This document shows, piece after piece, positions 9,483 to 19,400 of a stretch of 64,000 nucleotides of DNA. The stretch lies in the NCBI GenBank assembly GCA_029225565.1, contig JAQXWS010000080.1:1-64000 (forward strand). Reading direction: 5' to 3'. How positions within the stretch are numbered: the first letter of the stretch is position 1; each line of letters opens with the position of its first letter. Origin of the DNA: Eubacteriales bacterium (GTDB lineage: Bacteria; Bacillota; Clostridia; Oscillospirales; Acutalibacteraceae). The position numbers were made by a program, and so were the translations under genes. A model generated the notes under the pieces. It did no database searches. It was not told the DNA's origin and worked only from the letters and a program-made list of their open reading frames with translations.

Positions 9483-10079
9483 ATGTTAAAAAAGTTAAAA
9501 ACAAACAGAAAAAGCAACAAAAAAGAAGAAGGACAGTCAATGATTGAGTTTGCATTTGTCCTTCCTGTCTTTATGTTGCTTATTGTTATTATACTGGACT
9601 ATGGCTGGTTGTTTTATAACCAGATTCAGCTGGAGAATTGCGCCCGCAACGCAGCCAGAGTTGCCTGTGTCGAATACAAGGAAACCTGCCTTGACCCGTT
9701 GACCGGCGAGGCTTATGCTTCAGGCGCAAAGCAAAAATTTGATCTTTCCCGATTGGACGCATCCGAATCACAGTCGACCGACCCTCTTACCGACCAGGAA
9801 AAGGATATCCTCAAGGAAGTAAAGAGGACCCTGCCCACCAGTGTATCCGATGTTGAGGTATATATTGAGTACACCTACGACGGTGATTATCTTGACGGTA
9901 CATATTCTGCCTTTGATGTACGCAACAGAGCCAAGGGGGACGTATGCGTGCAGGTAAAAGGGATTCATACTGCCATTTCGCCTTTGGTTGGATGGGGCTC
10001 CGACGGCGGCGACTATATGCACAGATCTGTTTCCTGCAAATCCGTCTATAAGGTGGAGAAGATGGAAAAAAATAATTGA
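9483..10079 (+). CDS. tadE: TadE-like pseudopilin
   Basis: EEGQSMIEFAFVLPVFMLLIVIILDYGWLFYNQIQLENCARNAARVACVEY. Confidence 0.88.
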   Translation: MLKKLKTNRKSNKKEEGQSMIEFAFVLPVFMLLIVIILDYGWLFYNQIQLENCARNAARVACVEYKETCLDPLTGEAYASGAKQKFDLSRLDASESQSTDPLTDQEKDILKEVKRTLPTSVSDVEVYIEYTYDGDYLDGTYSAFDVRNRAKGDVCVQVKGIHTAISPLVGWGSDGGDYMHRSVSCKSVYKVEKMEKNN

Positions 10080-10151
10080 CGGCTATAACTGGGAGCTTAC
10101 ACTCCCATTTATATATATTTAAAAATTTTAAGGCTTGAGAGGTTTTAAGTT

Positions 10152-10844
10152 ATGAAAAAAGTTTATTTGATAGCAGTAGTAATCGCATTGATCGCAGGCT
10201 TCGCAACATTCTTTTTTGCCAGCGAGATTAATAAAAAGACAACCATCAAAGACGCAGACATGATAGAGATAGTTGTTCCTGTTGCCGACATAGAAAAGAA
10301 TGTCAGCATTACGGAGGAAATGTTTGCCGAGGACGCAAATCAGTTTGTAACCAAATCGGTGCTGGCAGACAGCGTATCCGCAGATGTGGCAACATCCAGC
10401 GAGCAGCTGATAGGTATGGTAACCGTTGACCCGCTTTACGCAAACGAGGCAATCAACACAAAGCGCTTGCAGAGCATTGACGGTGCCGATGTAGCCCTTT
10501 CGCTAAAGCTCCCAAAGGGCAAGGTTGCTTACTCTTTCTCAGCCGGCAGCGTTACCAGTGTTGACGGTTATATCTGCGAGGGCGACACAGTTGATGTTAT
10601 TGTGTACGAGTCCGGACCAAATGATGCCAACGGCAAGCCCACAGGAACCTCCTCCGTAAAATACAAGGGCTTGAAGATTCTCAGAGTTTCCACAGCAAAG
10701 GCTGCCCAGTCCGCAAGCGAGACCGGCGCACAAATCAACGAGTACAGCACCCTGACCGTTGAGGTTACTGAGGAGCAGGCGCTTCAGCTTTACAAGATTG
10801 AGAACGAAAATACATACAAGCTGGTTCTCAACCACAGAAACTAA
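10152..10844 (+). CDS. cpaB: CpaB/RcpC-like pilus assembly protein (SAF domain)
   Basis: N-terminal TM, VPVADIEKNVSITEEMFAE, YANEAINTKRL, position in Tad cluster. Confidence 0.8.
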   Translation: MKKVYLIAVVIALIAGFATFFFASEINKKTTIKDADMIEIVVPVADIEKNVSITEEMFAEDANQFVTKSVLADSVSADVATSSEQLIGMVTVDPLYANEAINTKRLQSIDGADVALSLKLPKGKVAYSFSAGSVTSVDGYICEGDTVDVIVYESGPNDANGKPTGTSSVKYKGLKILRVSTAKAAQSASETGAQINEYSTLTVEVTEEQALQLYKIENENTYKLVLNHRN

Positions 10845-10866
10845 AATGAATTTTGGAGAATAGATT

Positions 10867-12066
10867 ATGAGCGATATTAACATTGTTGTATGTTCGGAAG
10901 AAACCGAATACAAGGTAGTCACAAAAAACAAGCTGGTTTCCGACGAGTTTGACATTATCGGCTACTGCGGATTTGACAAGGACGCAAAGGTTAGAATTCA
11001 AGGTTTTGTACCCGATGTTGTAGTTTTTGCTCTTGACAGTGCAGATATTGACGAAGAATTTTTGTCTTTTATCGAAAATTTGGATTTGAGTTCCTCCGGT
11101 TGTTCAGCCGTTATCCTTACGGATTCGGTGTCTGTTGATTTGGTTAACAGCGCTGCACAGTACGGCATCAGGAGAGTTGTGGATGTTGAGGTTGCTGCAC
11201 AGGATTTTTGCAACAGCCTAAAGAAGATTGTAACCAGCGAGCGTAAGTTCAGCCAAAAGATTAATGTGGAGCGCAAGCTTAGGTCGTATATCTACGCATT
11301 CTTTAGCGGTAAGGGCGGCGTTGGCAAAACCACAATTTCTACCAACCTGGCAATCAGCCTTGCCAGCAGAGGAAAGAAAACCTTGCTTATCGACCTGGAC
11401 CTTCAGTTCGGCGATGCGGATATGGCCCTTGACCTTAATCCTACAGAGACAATCGTTGACATTGCCAGGGACAGCAGCGGCATTTCCATCGACAACCTGA
11501 CCACCTGCTGCGTTACTCATTCGTCCGGTTTGTCCGTGTTATCGTCCCCGTCATCACCGGAGATGGCCGAGTATGTTCAGTCCTCCCATGTAAAGGCGAT
11601 TTTGGATACCGCGCGTAACTATTTTGAGTACATAATTGTTGACTGCGGTTGTAACTTGACCGACCCGGTTATCACAGCGCTGGAGTCCAGCGACACAATC
11701 TTTATGGTCAACGATGTTAATATCCTTTCCCTCAAGAGAGCGAAGCTGTGCCAGAATGTTCTGACACAAATCAACCAAGAGGATAAGCTAAAAATCATTA
11801 TCAACAAGAAGGTCAAGAAAAATAATGTAAAGCTGACTGACTACGAGAATGTATTGGGACAGGATATTTATGCCACATTCTCCAGCGATCTCAAGACAAT
11901 CAACGATTCTCTCAACAGCGGTCAGCCGACTATACTGTACAAGCCCAGGTCGGTATTCTCAAAGGAGATGGAAGCCTTTACCGACAAAATTATTCTTGAG
12001 CGTGAGGGCAAGGAAGCGCTGAAGGCATCCAACACCAAAAAGAAAAAAGGCTTTATGAAGAAATAA
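10867..12066 (+). CDS. cpaE: CpaE/TadZ-like: receiver-like N-domain plus MinD/ParA ATPase
   Basis: FFSGKGGVGKTTISTNLAISLASRGKKTLLIDLDLQFGDADMALDL. Confidence 0.9.
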   Translation: MSDINIVVCSEETEYKVVTKNKLVSDEFDIIGYCGFDKDAKVRIQGFVPDVVVFALDSADIDEEFLSFIENLDLSSSGCSAVILTDSVSVDLVNSAAQYGIRRVVDVEVAAQDFCNSLKKIVTSERKFSQKINVERKLRSYIYAFFSGKGGVGKTTISTNLAISLASRGKKTLLIDLDLQFGDADMALDLNPTETIVDIARDSSGISIDNLTTCCVTHSSGLSVLSSPSSPEMAEYVQSSHVKAILDTARNYFEYIIVDCGCNLTDPVITALESSDTIFMVNDVNILSLKRAKLCQNVLTQINQEDKLKIIINKKVKKNNVKLTDYENVLGQDIYATFSSDLKTINDSLNSGQPTILYKPRSVFSKEMEAFTDKIILEREGKEALKASNTKKKKGFMKK

Positions 12067-12083
12067 AAGAGGATTGATAACCA

Positions 12084-13427
12084 ATGGGATTGTTAGATAG
12101 ATACGGTACTTCAGAAGGTATCGAGAATGTTGTTAAGTCTGATTTAGAAAAGACAGAAAAGCTGAGGCCTGCCATCGAGGACAGATATGCCGAAGTTAAG
12201 GCCAGAATACATAACACAATCATTGAGCAGCAGCTGGGCAGCGAAAATGCCGATGTCAGCGACGAGGGAATGCGCAAGCTCATTGACGAATTTGTTGAGC
12301 GCAACGAGTACGGTATTCCCAGAGTTGACAGAGCCACTGTTAAGGAAGAGCTCTTTGATGATATTATGGGTTACGGCCCTATCCAAGTGCTTATTGACAG
12401 CGACGCCTATTCTGAGGTTATGGTCAACGGATATGACCATGTGTATGTGGAAAGCAAGGGTAAGCTGACTCTGACCGATATTCAGTTTAGGGACAACGCA
12501 CACTTGATGCAGATTATCGACAGAATCGTATCCAAGGTAGGTCGTCATGTGGATGAATCCAGCCCCATGTGTGACGCCCGTTTGCTGGACGGCTCCCGTG
12601 TAAATGTTATTATTCCGCCATTGTCCTTGGTAGGTCCCATACTCACTATCCGTAAGTTCGGCAAGACCCCCATCACTGCAGAAAATCTTGTTGCTTGGAA
12701 TTCGGTTTCGCCCAGAATGCTGATGTTCCTTGAGGCTGCCGTAAAGGGCAAGCTCAATATCATCGTATCCGGTGGTACCGGCTCAGGTAAGACAACCTTG
12801 CTTAATGTACTGTCATCATATATTCCGGCAGACGAGCGTATTATCACCATCGAGGACTCCGCCGAGGTTCAGCTTCATCAGGAGCATGTAATTACTCTGG
12901 AGAGCCGACCTGCCAATATGGAGGGCAAGGGTAGAATCAGTATCCGTGACCTGGTAGTTAACGCACTTCGTATGAGACCCGACCGTATTATCGTAGGTGA
13001 GGTTCGTAGTGAGGAGACATTGGATATGCTTCAGGCTATGAACACCGGTCATGACGGCTCACTTACCACAATCCACGCCAATTCACCCAGGGACTCTGTA
13101 TCCCGTATCGAGACCATGGTTATGATGTCCGGCTCCGAGCTGCCGTCAAAGGCTATTCGCGACCAGGTTGCATCGGCTATCAACCTTATTGTTCAGCAAT
13201 CCCGTCTTAGGGACGGTAGCAGAAAGGTAACATCCATTTCCGAAATAGTAGGTATGGAGGGCGATGTTATCCGTATGCAGGAGATATTTACATACGAGAC
13301 CGAGGGCGAGCTGGACGCTAACGGAAAGTTCAAGGGCCAATTCAAGGCCACCGGCATTATCCCCAAATGTGTAGAAAAAATTCGTGAGAACGGAGTGACA
13401 GTAAGTAATGAGTGGTTCAACAATTAG
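12084..13427 (+). CDS. cpaF: CpaF/TadA secretion ATPase
   Basis: IIVSGGTGSGKTTLLNVLSSYIP, RIITIEDSAEVQL, GEVRSEETLDMLQAMNTGHDGSLTTIHANS. Confidence 0.97.
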   Translation: MGLLDRYGTSEGIENVVKSDLEKTEKLRPAIEDRYAEVKARIHNTIIEQQLGSENADVSDEGMRKLIDEFVERNEYGIPRVDRATVKEELFDDIMGYGPIQVLIDSDAYSEVMVNGYDHVYVESKGKLTLTDIQFRDNAHLMQIIDRIVSKVGRHVDESSPMCDARLLDGSRVNVIIPPLSLVGPILTIRKFGKTPITAENLVAWNSVSPRMLMFLEAAVKGKLNIIVSGGTGSGKTTLLNVLSSYIPADERIITIEDSAEVQLHQEHVITLESRPANMEGKGRISIRDLVVNALRMRPDRIIVGEVRSEETLDMLQAMNTGHDGSLTTIHANSPRDSVSRIETMVMMSGSELPSKAIRDQVASAINLIVQQSRLRDGSRKVTSISEIVGMEGDVIRMQEIFTYETEGELDANGKFKGQFKATGIIPKCVEKIRENGVTVSNEWFNN

Positions 13428-14382
13428 TATCATAGCCATCACCGCAGCCTTTACGGCTCTGGCATTCATCGTGGCCTTAATTGTAATTGCTACTGCCGGT
13501 GCCAGCAAGATAGCTGCCGAGCAGCGTATGGAAGACCTCAAAAAGCGCGAGGGCGAAGCCGATGTTGTTCTTGTAAAAAGCGAAAAGAAAAAGAATAAAA
13601 AAAGACGCGAGTCCCAAAACAGCTTTTTCATAAAGTTTGCATCCAATCTTTACAGACAGCTTCAATCCGCCGACATAAAGATGCGACCGGAAGAGTTTTT
13701 GCTAATCTGGATATTGGTTGCTGCGATTCCCGGCTTTATTGTCATTTTGATTGTGCCTAATATGACGGCATTGGCAATAGGCCTGGTTGTAGTGGGCGCC
13801 GCAGCTCCGTTTGTTTTGCTAAAGATGAAGCAGAAAAAAAGAGTAAAGGAATTTGATGTTCAGCTTAGTGACGCACTTATGATTGCCTGCAGCTCACTGC
13901 GTTCCGGACTTAGCTTTACACAGGCTATGGAGGCTATCGCTAAGGATATGGCGGACCCCATCGCCTCCGAGTTTAGGACAGTACTCAGCGAGATGAGTAT
14001 GGGTACACCTATGGACGAGGCTCTTGAGCGCCTTAACAGAAGAATTGACAGCCAGTATTTGCCGCTGATGGTATCCGCCGTGCTTATCCAAAGGGAGACA
14101 GGCGGTAACTTGTCCTCAATCCTGGAGAGCATCGCCAACGCCATAAAGGAAAAGATGAAGCTAAAGCAGGAGCTCAAGGCATCAACCGCATCGGGCAGGT
14201 CAACCGGACTTTTGGTAGGCTCCATGCCGTTTATACTGTGCGGATTGTTTTTCCTGGTTAACAGACCGTTTATTATGCCGCTGTTCACAACCTCAACGGG
14301 ACATAAGTTCCTTATTGTTGCTTGTGTGCTGGAGGGTCTGTGTGCCATTGCAGTAAAGAAAATTACCAATGTTAAGATGTAG
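13408..14382 (+). CDS. tadB: TadB-like type II secretion F-domain membrane protein
   Basis: ACSSLRSGLSFTQAMEAIAKDMADPIASEF...ETGGNLSSILESIANAIKEKMKLKQELKA; overlaps cpaF end. Confidence 0.92.
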   Translation: MSGSTISIIAITAAFTALAFIVALIVIATAGASKIAAEQRMEDLKKREGEADVVLVKSEKKKNKKRRESQNSFFIKFASNLYRQLQSADIKMRPEEFLLIWILVAAIPGFIVILIVPNMTALAIGLVVVGAAAPFVLLKMKQKKRVKEFDVQLSDALMIACSSLRSGLSFTQAMEAIAKDMADPIASEFRTVLSEMSMGTPMDEALERLNRRIDSQYLPLMVSAVLIQRETGGNLSSILESIANAIKEKMKLKQELKASTASGRSTGLLVGSMPFILCGLFFLVNRPFIMPLFTTSTGHKFLIVACVLEGLCAIAVKKITNVKM

Positions 14383-14393
14383 GAGGATATGAT

Positions 14394-15335
14394 ATGATAC
14401 CGTTTTTAGTTATTTCTTATTCCCTGCTGGTACTTGTTTTGGTTATTGTTATTTTTGGCAAAAAGGGTCAGGAGAGCGACAATAACCTCAAGAGAATGAA
14501 ATCTATCGAAAAGGATGCCGTCACCGTAGAATACGAGAATATTGAGACAACCTTTTACGAGCGTAATATTAAGCCTATAGTTAAAAAAATATCCAACCTG
14601 GACAGTAACGGTAACAAGCAAAGCAAGAGCGCCCGCAAGAGACAGGAGGACGAAAAGCTGGCACTCCAGCTGCGCAAGGCAGGTCTTCATATTTCTGTCG
14701 GTACCTTCAACTTTATAAAGACCGCTGTTATGATAGTGGGCGTTATCATTTCCGTCGGTCTTGGCGTTTTGATGATGGATGTTACCAATTACTTTTGGCT
14801 GATTATGATAGTGGGCAGTATGGTATTTGCCCTTGGCCCCACATTGTTCCTTAATTCCAGAGTTAAGTCCCACCAGGCTGCAATTCGCTCCCAGATGGCA
14901 GACACTCTGGACCTGCTCAGCGTATGTATGGAGGCAGGACTCAGCTTTGATGCAGCGTTGCTAAAGGTCAGTGAGCGTATGGAGGGTCCCCTGATTGACG
15001 AGCTTGTTACCGTATTCAAGCAAATTCAGCTGGGCAAAAACCGTAACGAAGCACTGAAGAACCTGTCGGACGCAACCGATGTTAACGAGCTTAAGACATT
15101 TGTGTCGGCTGTTATTCAGGCTAACACCCTGGGTATTCCCATCACCAATGTACTTGCCGCACAGTCGGAGCAGCTGCGTGTAACCAAGAGGGAGGAAATC
15201 AGAGAGGTTGCCGCCAAGGTACCTACAAAGATGACTATTCCCACCGTTCTTTTGATTCTTCCTGCCATTATTTGTATCATTATGGGTCCTGTTGTAATTC
15301 AGGTTAAGGAAGAGCTTAGTGGAGGATTGTTTTAA
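14394..15335 (+). CDS. tadC: TadC-like type II secretion F-domain membrane protein
   Basis: LLSVCMEAGLSFDAALLKVSERMEGPLIDELVTVFKQIQLGKNRNEALKNL. Confidence 0.92.
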   Translation: MIPFLVISYSLLVLVLVIVIFGKKGQESDNNLKRMKSIEKDAVTVEYENIETTFYERNIKPIVKKISNLDSNGNKQSKSARKRQEDEKLALQLRKAGLHISVGTFNFIKTAVMIVGVIISVGLGVLMMDVTNYFWLIMIVGSMVFALGPTLFLNSRVKSHQAAIRSQMADTLDLLSVCMEAGLSFDAALLKVSERMEGPLIDELVTVFKQIQLGKNRNEALKNLSDATDVNELKTFVSAVIQANTLGIPITNVLAAQSEQLRVTKREEIREVAAKVPTKMTIPTVLLILPAIICIIMGPVVIQVKEELSGGLF

Positions 15336-15340
15336 CCATT

Positions 15341-15682
15341 ATGATGCTAAAAGCGTACAAGGATAACCGGCTGATACTGGAAGAGGTTGAAAATGCCAAT
15401 AACTTCTTCCGCCGATTTATGGGTCTGATGTACCGAAAGTCCATGGCACGCAACCACGGCCTTTTGCTGACCCCATGCAACGAGATTCACACCTTTGGTA
15501 TGAAGTTCGATATTGACACTGTCACTATGGACAAAGGCAATGTTATATTGCTGATTGACGAAGCCGTTCCTCCCAATAAGGTACGAAAAAAGGTGAAGAA
15601 CGGCTACAAAGTTTTGGAATTGAATTCAGGCGTTGCTGCCGAGCTTGGTCTGGAGATTGGCGACACTATTGAGTTTAAATAA
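15341..15682 (+). CDS. DUF192 family protein
   Basis: FFRRFMGLMYRKSMARNHGLLLTPCNEIHTFGMKFDIDTVTMDKGNVIL...VLELNSGVAAELGLEIGD. Confidence 0.9.
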   Translation: MMLKAYKDNRLILEEVENANNFFRRFMGLMYRKSMARNHGLLLTPCNEIHTFGMKFDIDTVTMDKGNVILLIDEAVPPNKVRKKVKNGYKVLELNSGVAAELGLEIGDTIEFK

Positions 15683-15703
15683 ATAGTATTGGAGATATAC
15701 ACA

Positions 15704-16366
15704 ATGAGTAATACAGTAAACAAGGATATCGTAGATAGAAGCAAGATTTTAGGCCGCGAAAATGTGGAATTTGACAAGGTGCTCAGAGGATACGACCCAA
15801 AGCAGGTTGACGAATACATAGAGAATCTTATCAGAATCCAAAAGAATGCCAGCGCCGTCTTTGACCAGAGATTTGACGAGCTTAAGAACGCCAATTCCAT
15901 GCTTCGCTATGAGTTAGACAAGGCTACGGAAAAGCTGGACAATGCAGATGTCAAGTACAATCACCTGGAGGAGGAGCGCCAAAAGCTGTTAAAAAAGCTG
16001 CAGGAGCCGGTAAAGCAGGTAAAAGTAGTTGATAATACTGCCCTGGAGGAGCTTCAGGCAAAGTACGATAGCTTGTTTGCTAAGAATCGTCTTTTGGCCG
16101 ACGAAAACCGAAAGCTTGCCAAGGAAAATGACGAACTCAAGCGGGACGTTGCCCACCTTACAAAAAAGGTTGACAAAAACAGAAACGAAATTAAGGTACT
16201 GCGCACCGATGTTGAGTCGGGTATTTCTCCCGAGGTTGACAAGAGATACCTGGAGATTTCGCAGATTTATGAAAATGCTATTGACAAGTGCGAGGACCTT
16301 ATCTTCAGGTTGCAGACAGAGCTTTCTCTGGCACACTCAAAGGCGGAGGACATCAGCGCTCGCTAA
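15704..16366 (+). CDS. DivIVA-like coiled-coil protein
   Basis: VEFDKVLRGYDPKQVDEYIENLIRIQ DivIVA-type N-terminus then long coiled coil; ATG 15704 with GGAG RBS. Confidence 0.82.
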   Translation: MSNTVNKDIVDRSKILGRENVEFDKVLRGYDPKQVDEYIENLIRIQKNASAVFDQRFDELKNANSMLRYELDKATEKLDNADVKYNHLEEERQKLLKKLQEPVKQVKVVDNTALEELQAKYDSLFAKNRLLADENRKLAKENDELKRDVAHLTKKVDKNRNEIKVLRTDVESGISPEVDKRYLEISQIYENAIDKCEDLIFRLQTELSLAHSKAEDISAR

Positions 16367-16435
16367 CAGCATATCGGCATATGTATAGTAATAGATTACT
16401 GTTATATATTTTTAAGGTTTTGGGGAGTGATTACC

Positions 16436-19400
16436 TTGAAAAAATTTAAAAAGTGGAGGCAGGAACGAGGCGATATAGCCCTCATAGCAGTGTTTGCATC
16501 AATGGTATTTGTGCTGCTGATGGCATTGGTTATCGACGGAGGCTTGCTGTACTACCGTTCTGCCAAATTGCAAAACGCCGTTGACGCCGCTGTAGTCGGC
16601 GTGGCTCAGCACATGGATTCCTCGGAGGAATCCAAGGACTACTGGGCAGAGCATTACCTAAAGGAAAATGGCTTTGACAAAGACAAATACGGCGACAAGA
16701 TGGTCATTACCATAGAGGAAAAGGGTACCCTCGACTCAGAATATGCTGAGGAAAATGAGGATGCCTATGTTTCCGACGCCTATATCAAGCTTAATGTAAA
16801 GATTACCACCAGCGGAATGTTCGGTGGATTTTCGGGTTATAGGAATCTTTCCGGCGACGCAGGCGGCCTGAACAAAACAGGCTACGCCAAGATTAAGGCA
16901 AATTATGTAGAGATGCCCAAGGCCCTCAATTACACTATCTTCGGCGGCAACACAACCAAAGCCAATAGATACAAGGATATGACCGTGCAGCTCAACGGCC
17001 GCGCCGACGGTAACCTTACCAGTATCATCAACGCCTTTACAAATGTTGTAAACGGTATTAACAACCAGATTGTACAGCCGCTTATAGAATTTTTTGGCGG
17101 CACAGGTAATTACAACGACCTTATCTCTCCCTCGTTGTCAACTACCGTTACCAACGGCGATGTTCACTCCAATTCGGACATCAATATCGGCGTACAGGCC
17201 CTCAATGCCAGCCGTACAAAGGATGCGTTGTGGACCGGTGACAATATTGAGTGTACCTGTATCAGCCTTTGCAACGCGGCAAACAAGGACGAGGCATGCC
17301 CCGTATGCTCGGCAAATTATACCGACTGCGAGGGCGACACCGTTACCTACGACGACTATAATCAAGTTACCTACACCGCTGTGGGCGGAATCTACTTTTC
17401 CAACGCCAGCATGGCGGATTCCAGCTTTATCAGCAGAGTATTCGATATCAACAACGACCGCAACAGCCATGTGTATGTACAGAATCAGCAGTATCTCGAG
17501 CAGACTCAGTGCGTACTCAAGATTATCGACACCATGGATTTTGTCGGTATTAACAGCACCGCTGCGCTCCAGACTGCATATACCGAGGCTGCCGAAAAGT
17601 ATCTGACAGCCCAGCACCGTGTGTCCGATGAGCAAAAGGAAGCTATCAAGAATCAGGTCAACAATCTTCGATATAACGCAAACGGCACCTTCTCCCTGTT
17701 TAACCAAAAGATGATTGTCTATGATGTCACAAACAACACAGCCAACAAGGTTATGCTGGATATTGAGCAGGATACAACCATTTCTGACCTGTTGGAGGAG
17801 GTTGTCGACGCCGGTATAGACAATACCCATACCATGGAGCCCCATGTATCCGTTAATTCTGTCAATTACTACGACAGCGCCAGCTCCAAAGCCAGCTACA
17901 ACGTTGTCTTTACCAAGACAAAAAATGACACCACAGCCACCTTGGAGATTGGGGAGGCTGAGGTTACCAACCGTAATGTCAAGAATATGACCACCGTTCC
18001 GGACGAGACTGTTGCCGGCTACCGCTTTGCTGTGGCAAAAACCTTCCAGGAGCTCAGCGCCTATGTTGACATTCCCAATATGAGACCGTACTTTGTGCGC
18101 CAAATCAACCGTTCCGTAAAGAACGCTACCACAAACAAGGATAGCGGCGCCGACTCCAATACCGAGAGCGCAACCTCTATCAAAAAGGCTGTTGCCAACG
18201 CACAAAGTGATATGGAGAAGTTTATCTCCACCCAAAAGACTATGACTGCAAAAAAGGGTACTGCAGTCACCGATGCCGAAAAGGAAGCCGGCAAGTACGA
18301 CCCCGGCACAATCAATCCGTATCAGGACAACAAGTACGCATCGGATACCGCCCTTACATCAAAGGACACCTCACCCCTGTTCAGGTACAACCTTAGGCAA
18401 AAGGTTGTGGGCGGGGACAATGTGACCGACGCCAGCAATCTTGTGCTCACCGAGTACGACAACGACGACGCAGGCCACACCACCTTCCGTGGCGAAAAGC
18501 TGTATGACGACAACGGCATTCTCCGTACTCCTGAGAGCTATATCACAGAGTTCAATGCCCAGAATTCCAACAAGTACGGCAGATATGAGGTTGACAAATT
18601 CTATAACGAAACTATCAAGGGCAACTACGGTCCGGAAAAGATTGCCACAATCCGTAATTATGTCAACACACACAAGTCGTACCAGGCATTTACCAACTCC
18701 ATCAGCGAAAAGACATTTGCTGCCGCTGCCCCCAAGGAGAGCGATGTGTTCCTTACCGAGGGTATAGATATTACTACCATCAACAGCGTACCCGGCAAGA
18801 CTCTTGACACTATGCTCAAGACCGACCATTCCGGATGGCCCGGCGCCGCTATGGCAGGTATCGACAGCCAGCCTGTTACTATCAATCTGCCGGATGTCAG
18901 CGGTATCGGCAATGCGGCAGACGCACCATATACTGCGCCCACCGTTGATTTTACCAATACCATACCTATCATGGGCACCAATTATCCTATGAAGAAGATG
19001 GTATGGCCGAACACCGGCGACACAACTGCCTCCACAGCAGTCAGCACCGAGCTGGGCAAGCAGACACATCCTCAGCGTAGCGAATTTGAAGCTACATTGG
19101 AGACCTTTGATTTCCAAAAACATACTGAAAGCTCCGAAACCTATTCTGTTGGTGGAAATCATGCGTATAGCAGAATTGTTGATCCAAAAAAGACAAGTTG
19201 GGGCTCTACATATAAGATGGGCATGAGAATTGAGGAAAATGCCACTATTTACTTTGACGGATTCAAAGCCGAACAATTAAAAAAGACAGGTAACAGATGT
19301 GTCGAATTACAAAAGAACTCAAAGCTGTATGTCGGCGGTACCAGCACTTTTGAATACAATGGTGTTGCCTACAAGTACTTTAACAATGATAATAACAGTA

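Noticed and set aside
13408-13427. cpaF/tadB overlap as a frameshift or assembly problem
   Set aside because: Both ORFs have complete family domains; a short overlap is consistent with translational coupling in tad operons
17138-18235. 365-aa minus-strand ORF inside the giant tadG-like gene (also 18371-19276 and 22103-22786)
   Set aside because: Antisense shadow ORFs of a strongly coding GC-biased gene; low-complexity residue mix, no RBS, no recognisable domain
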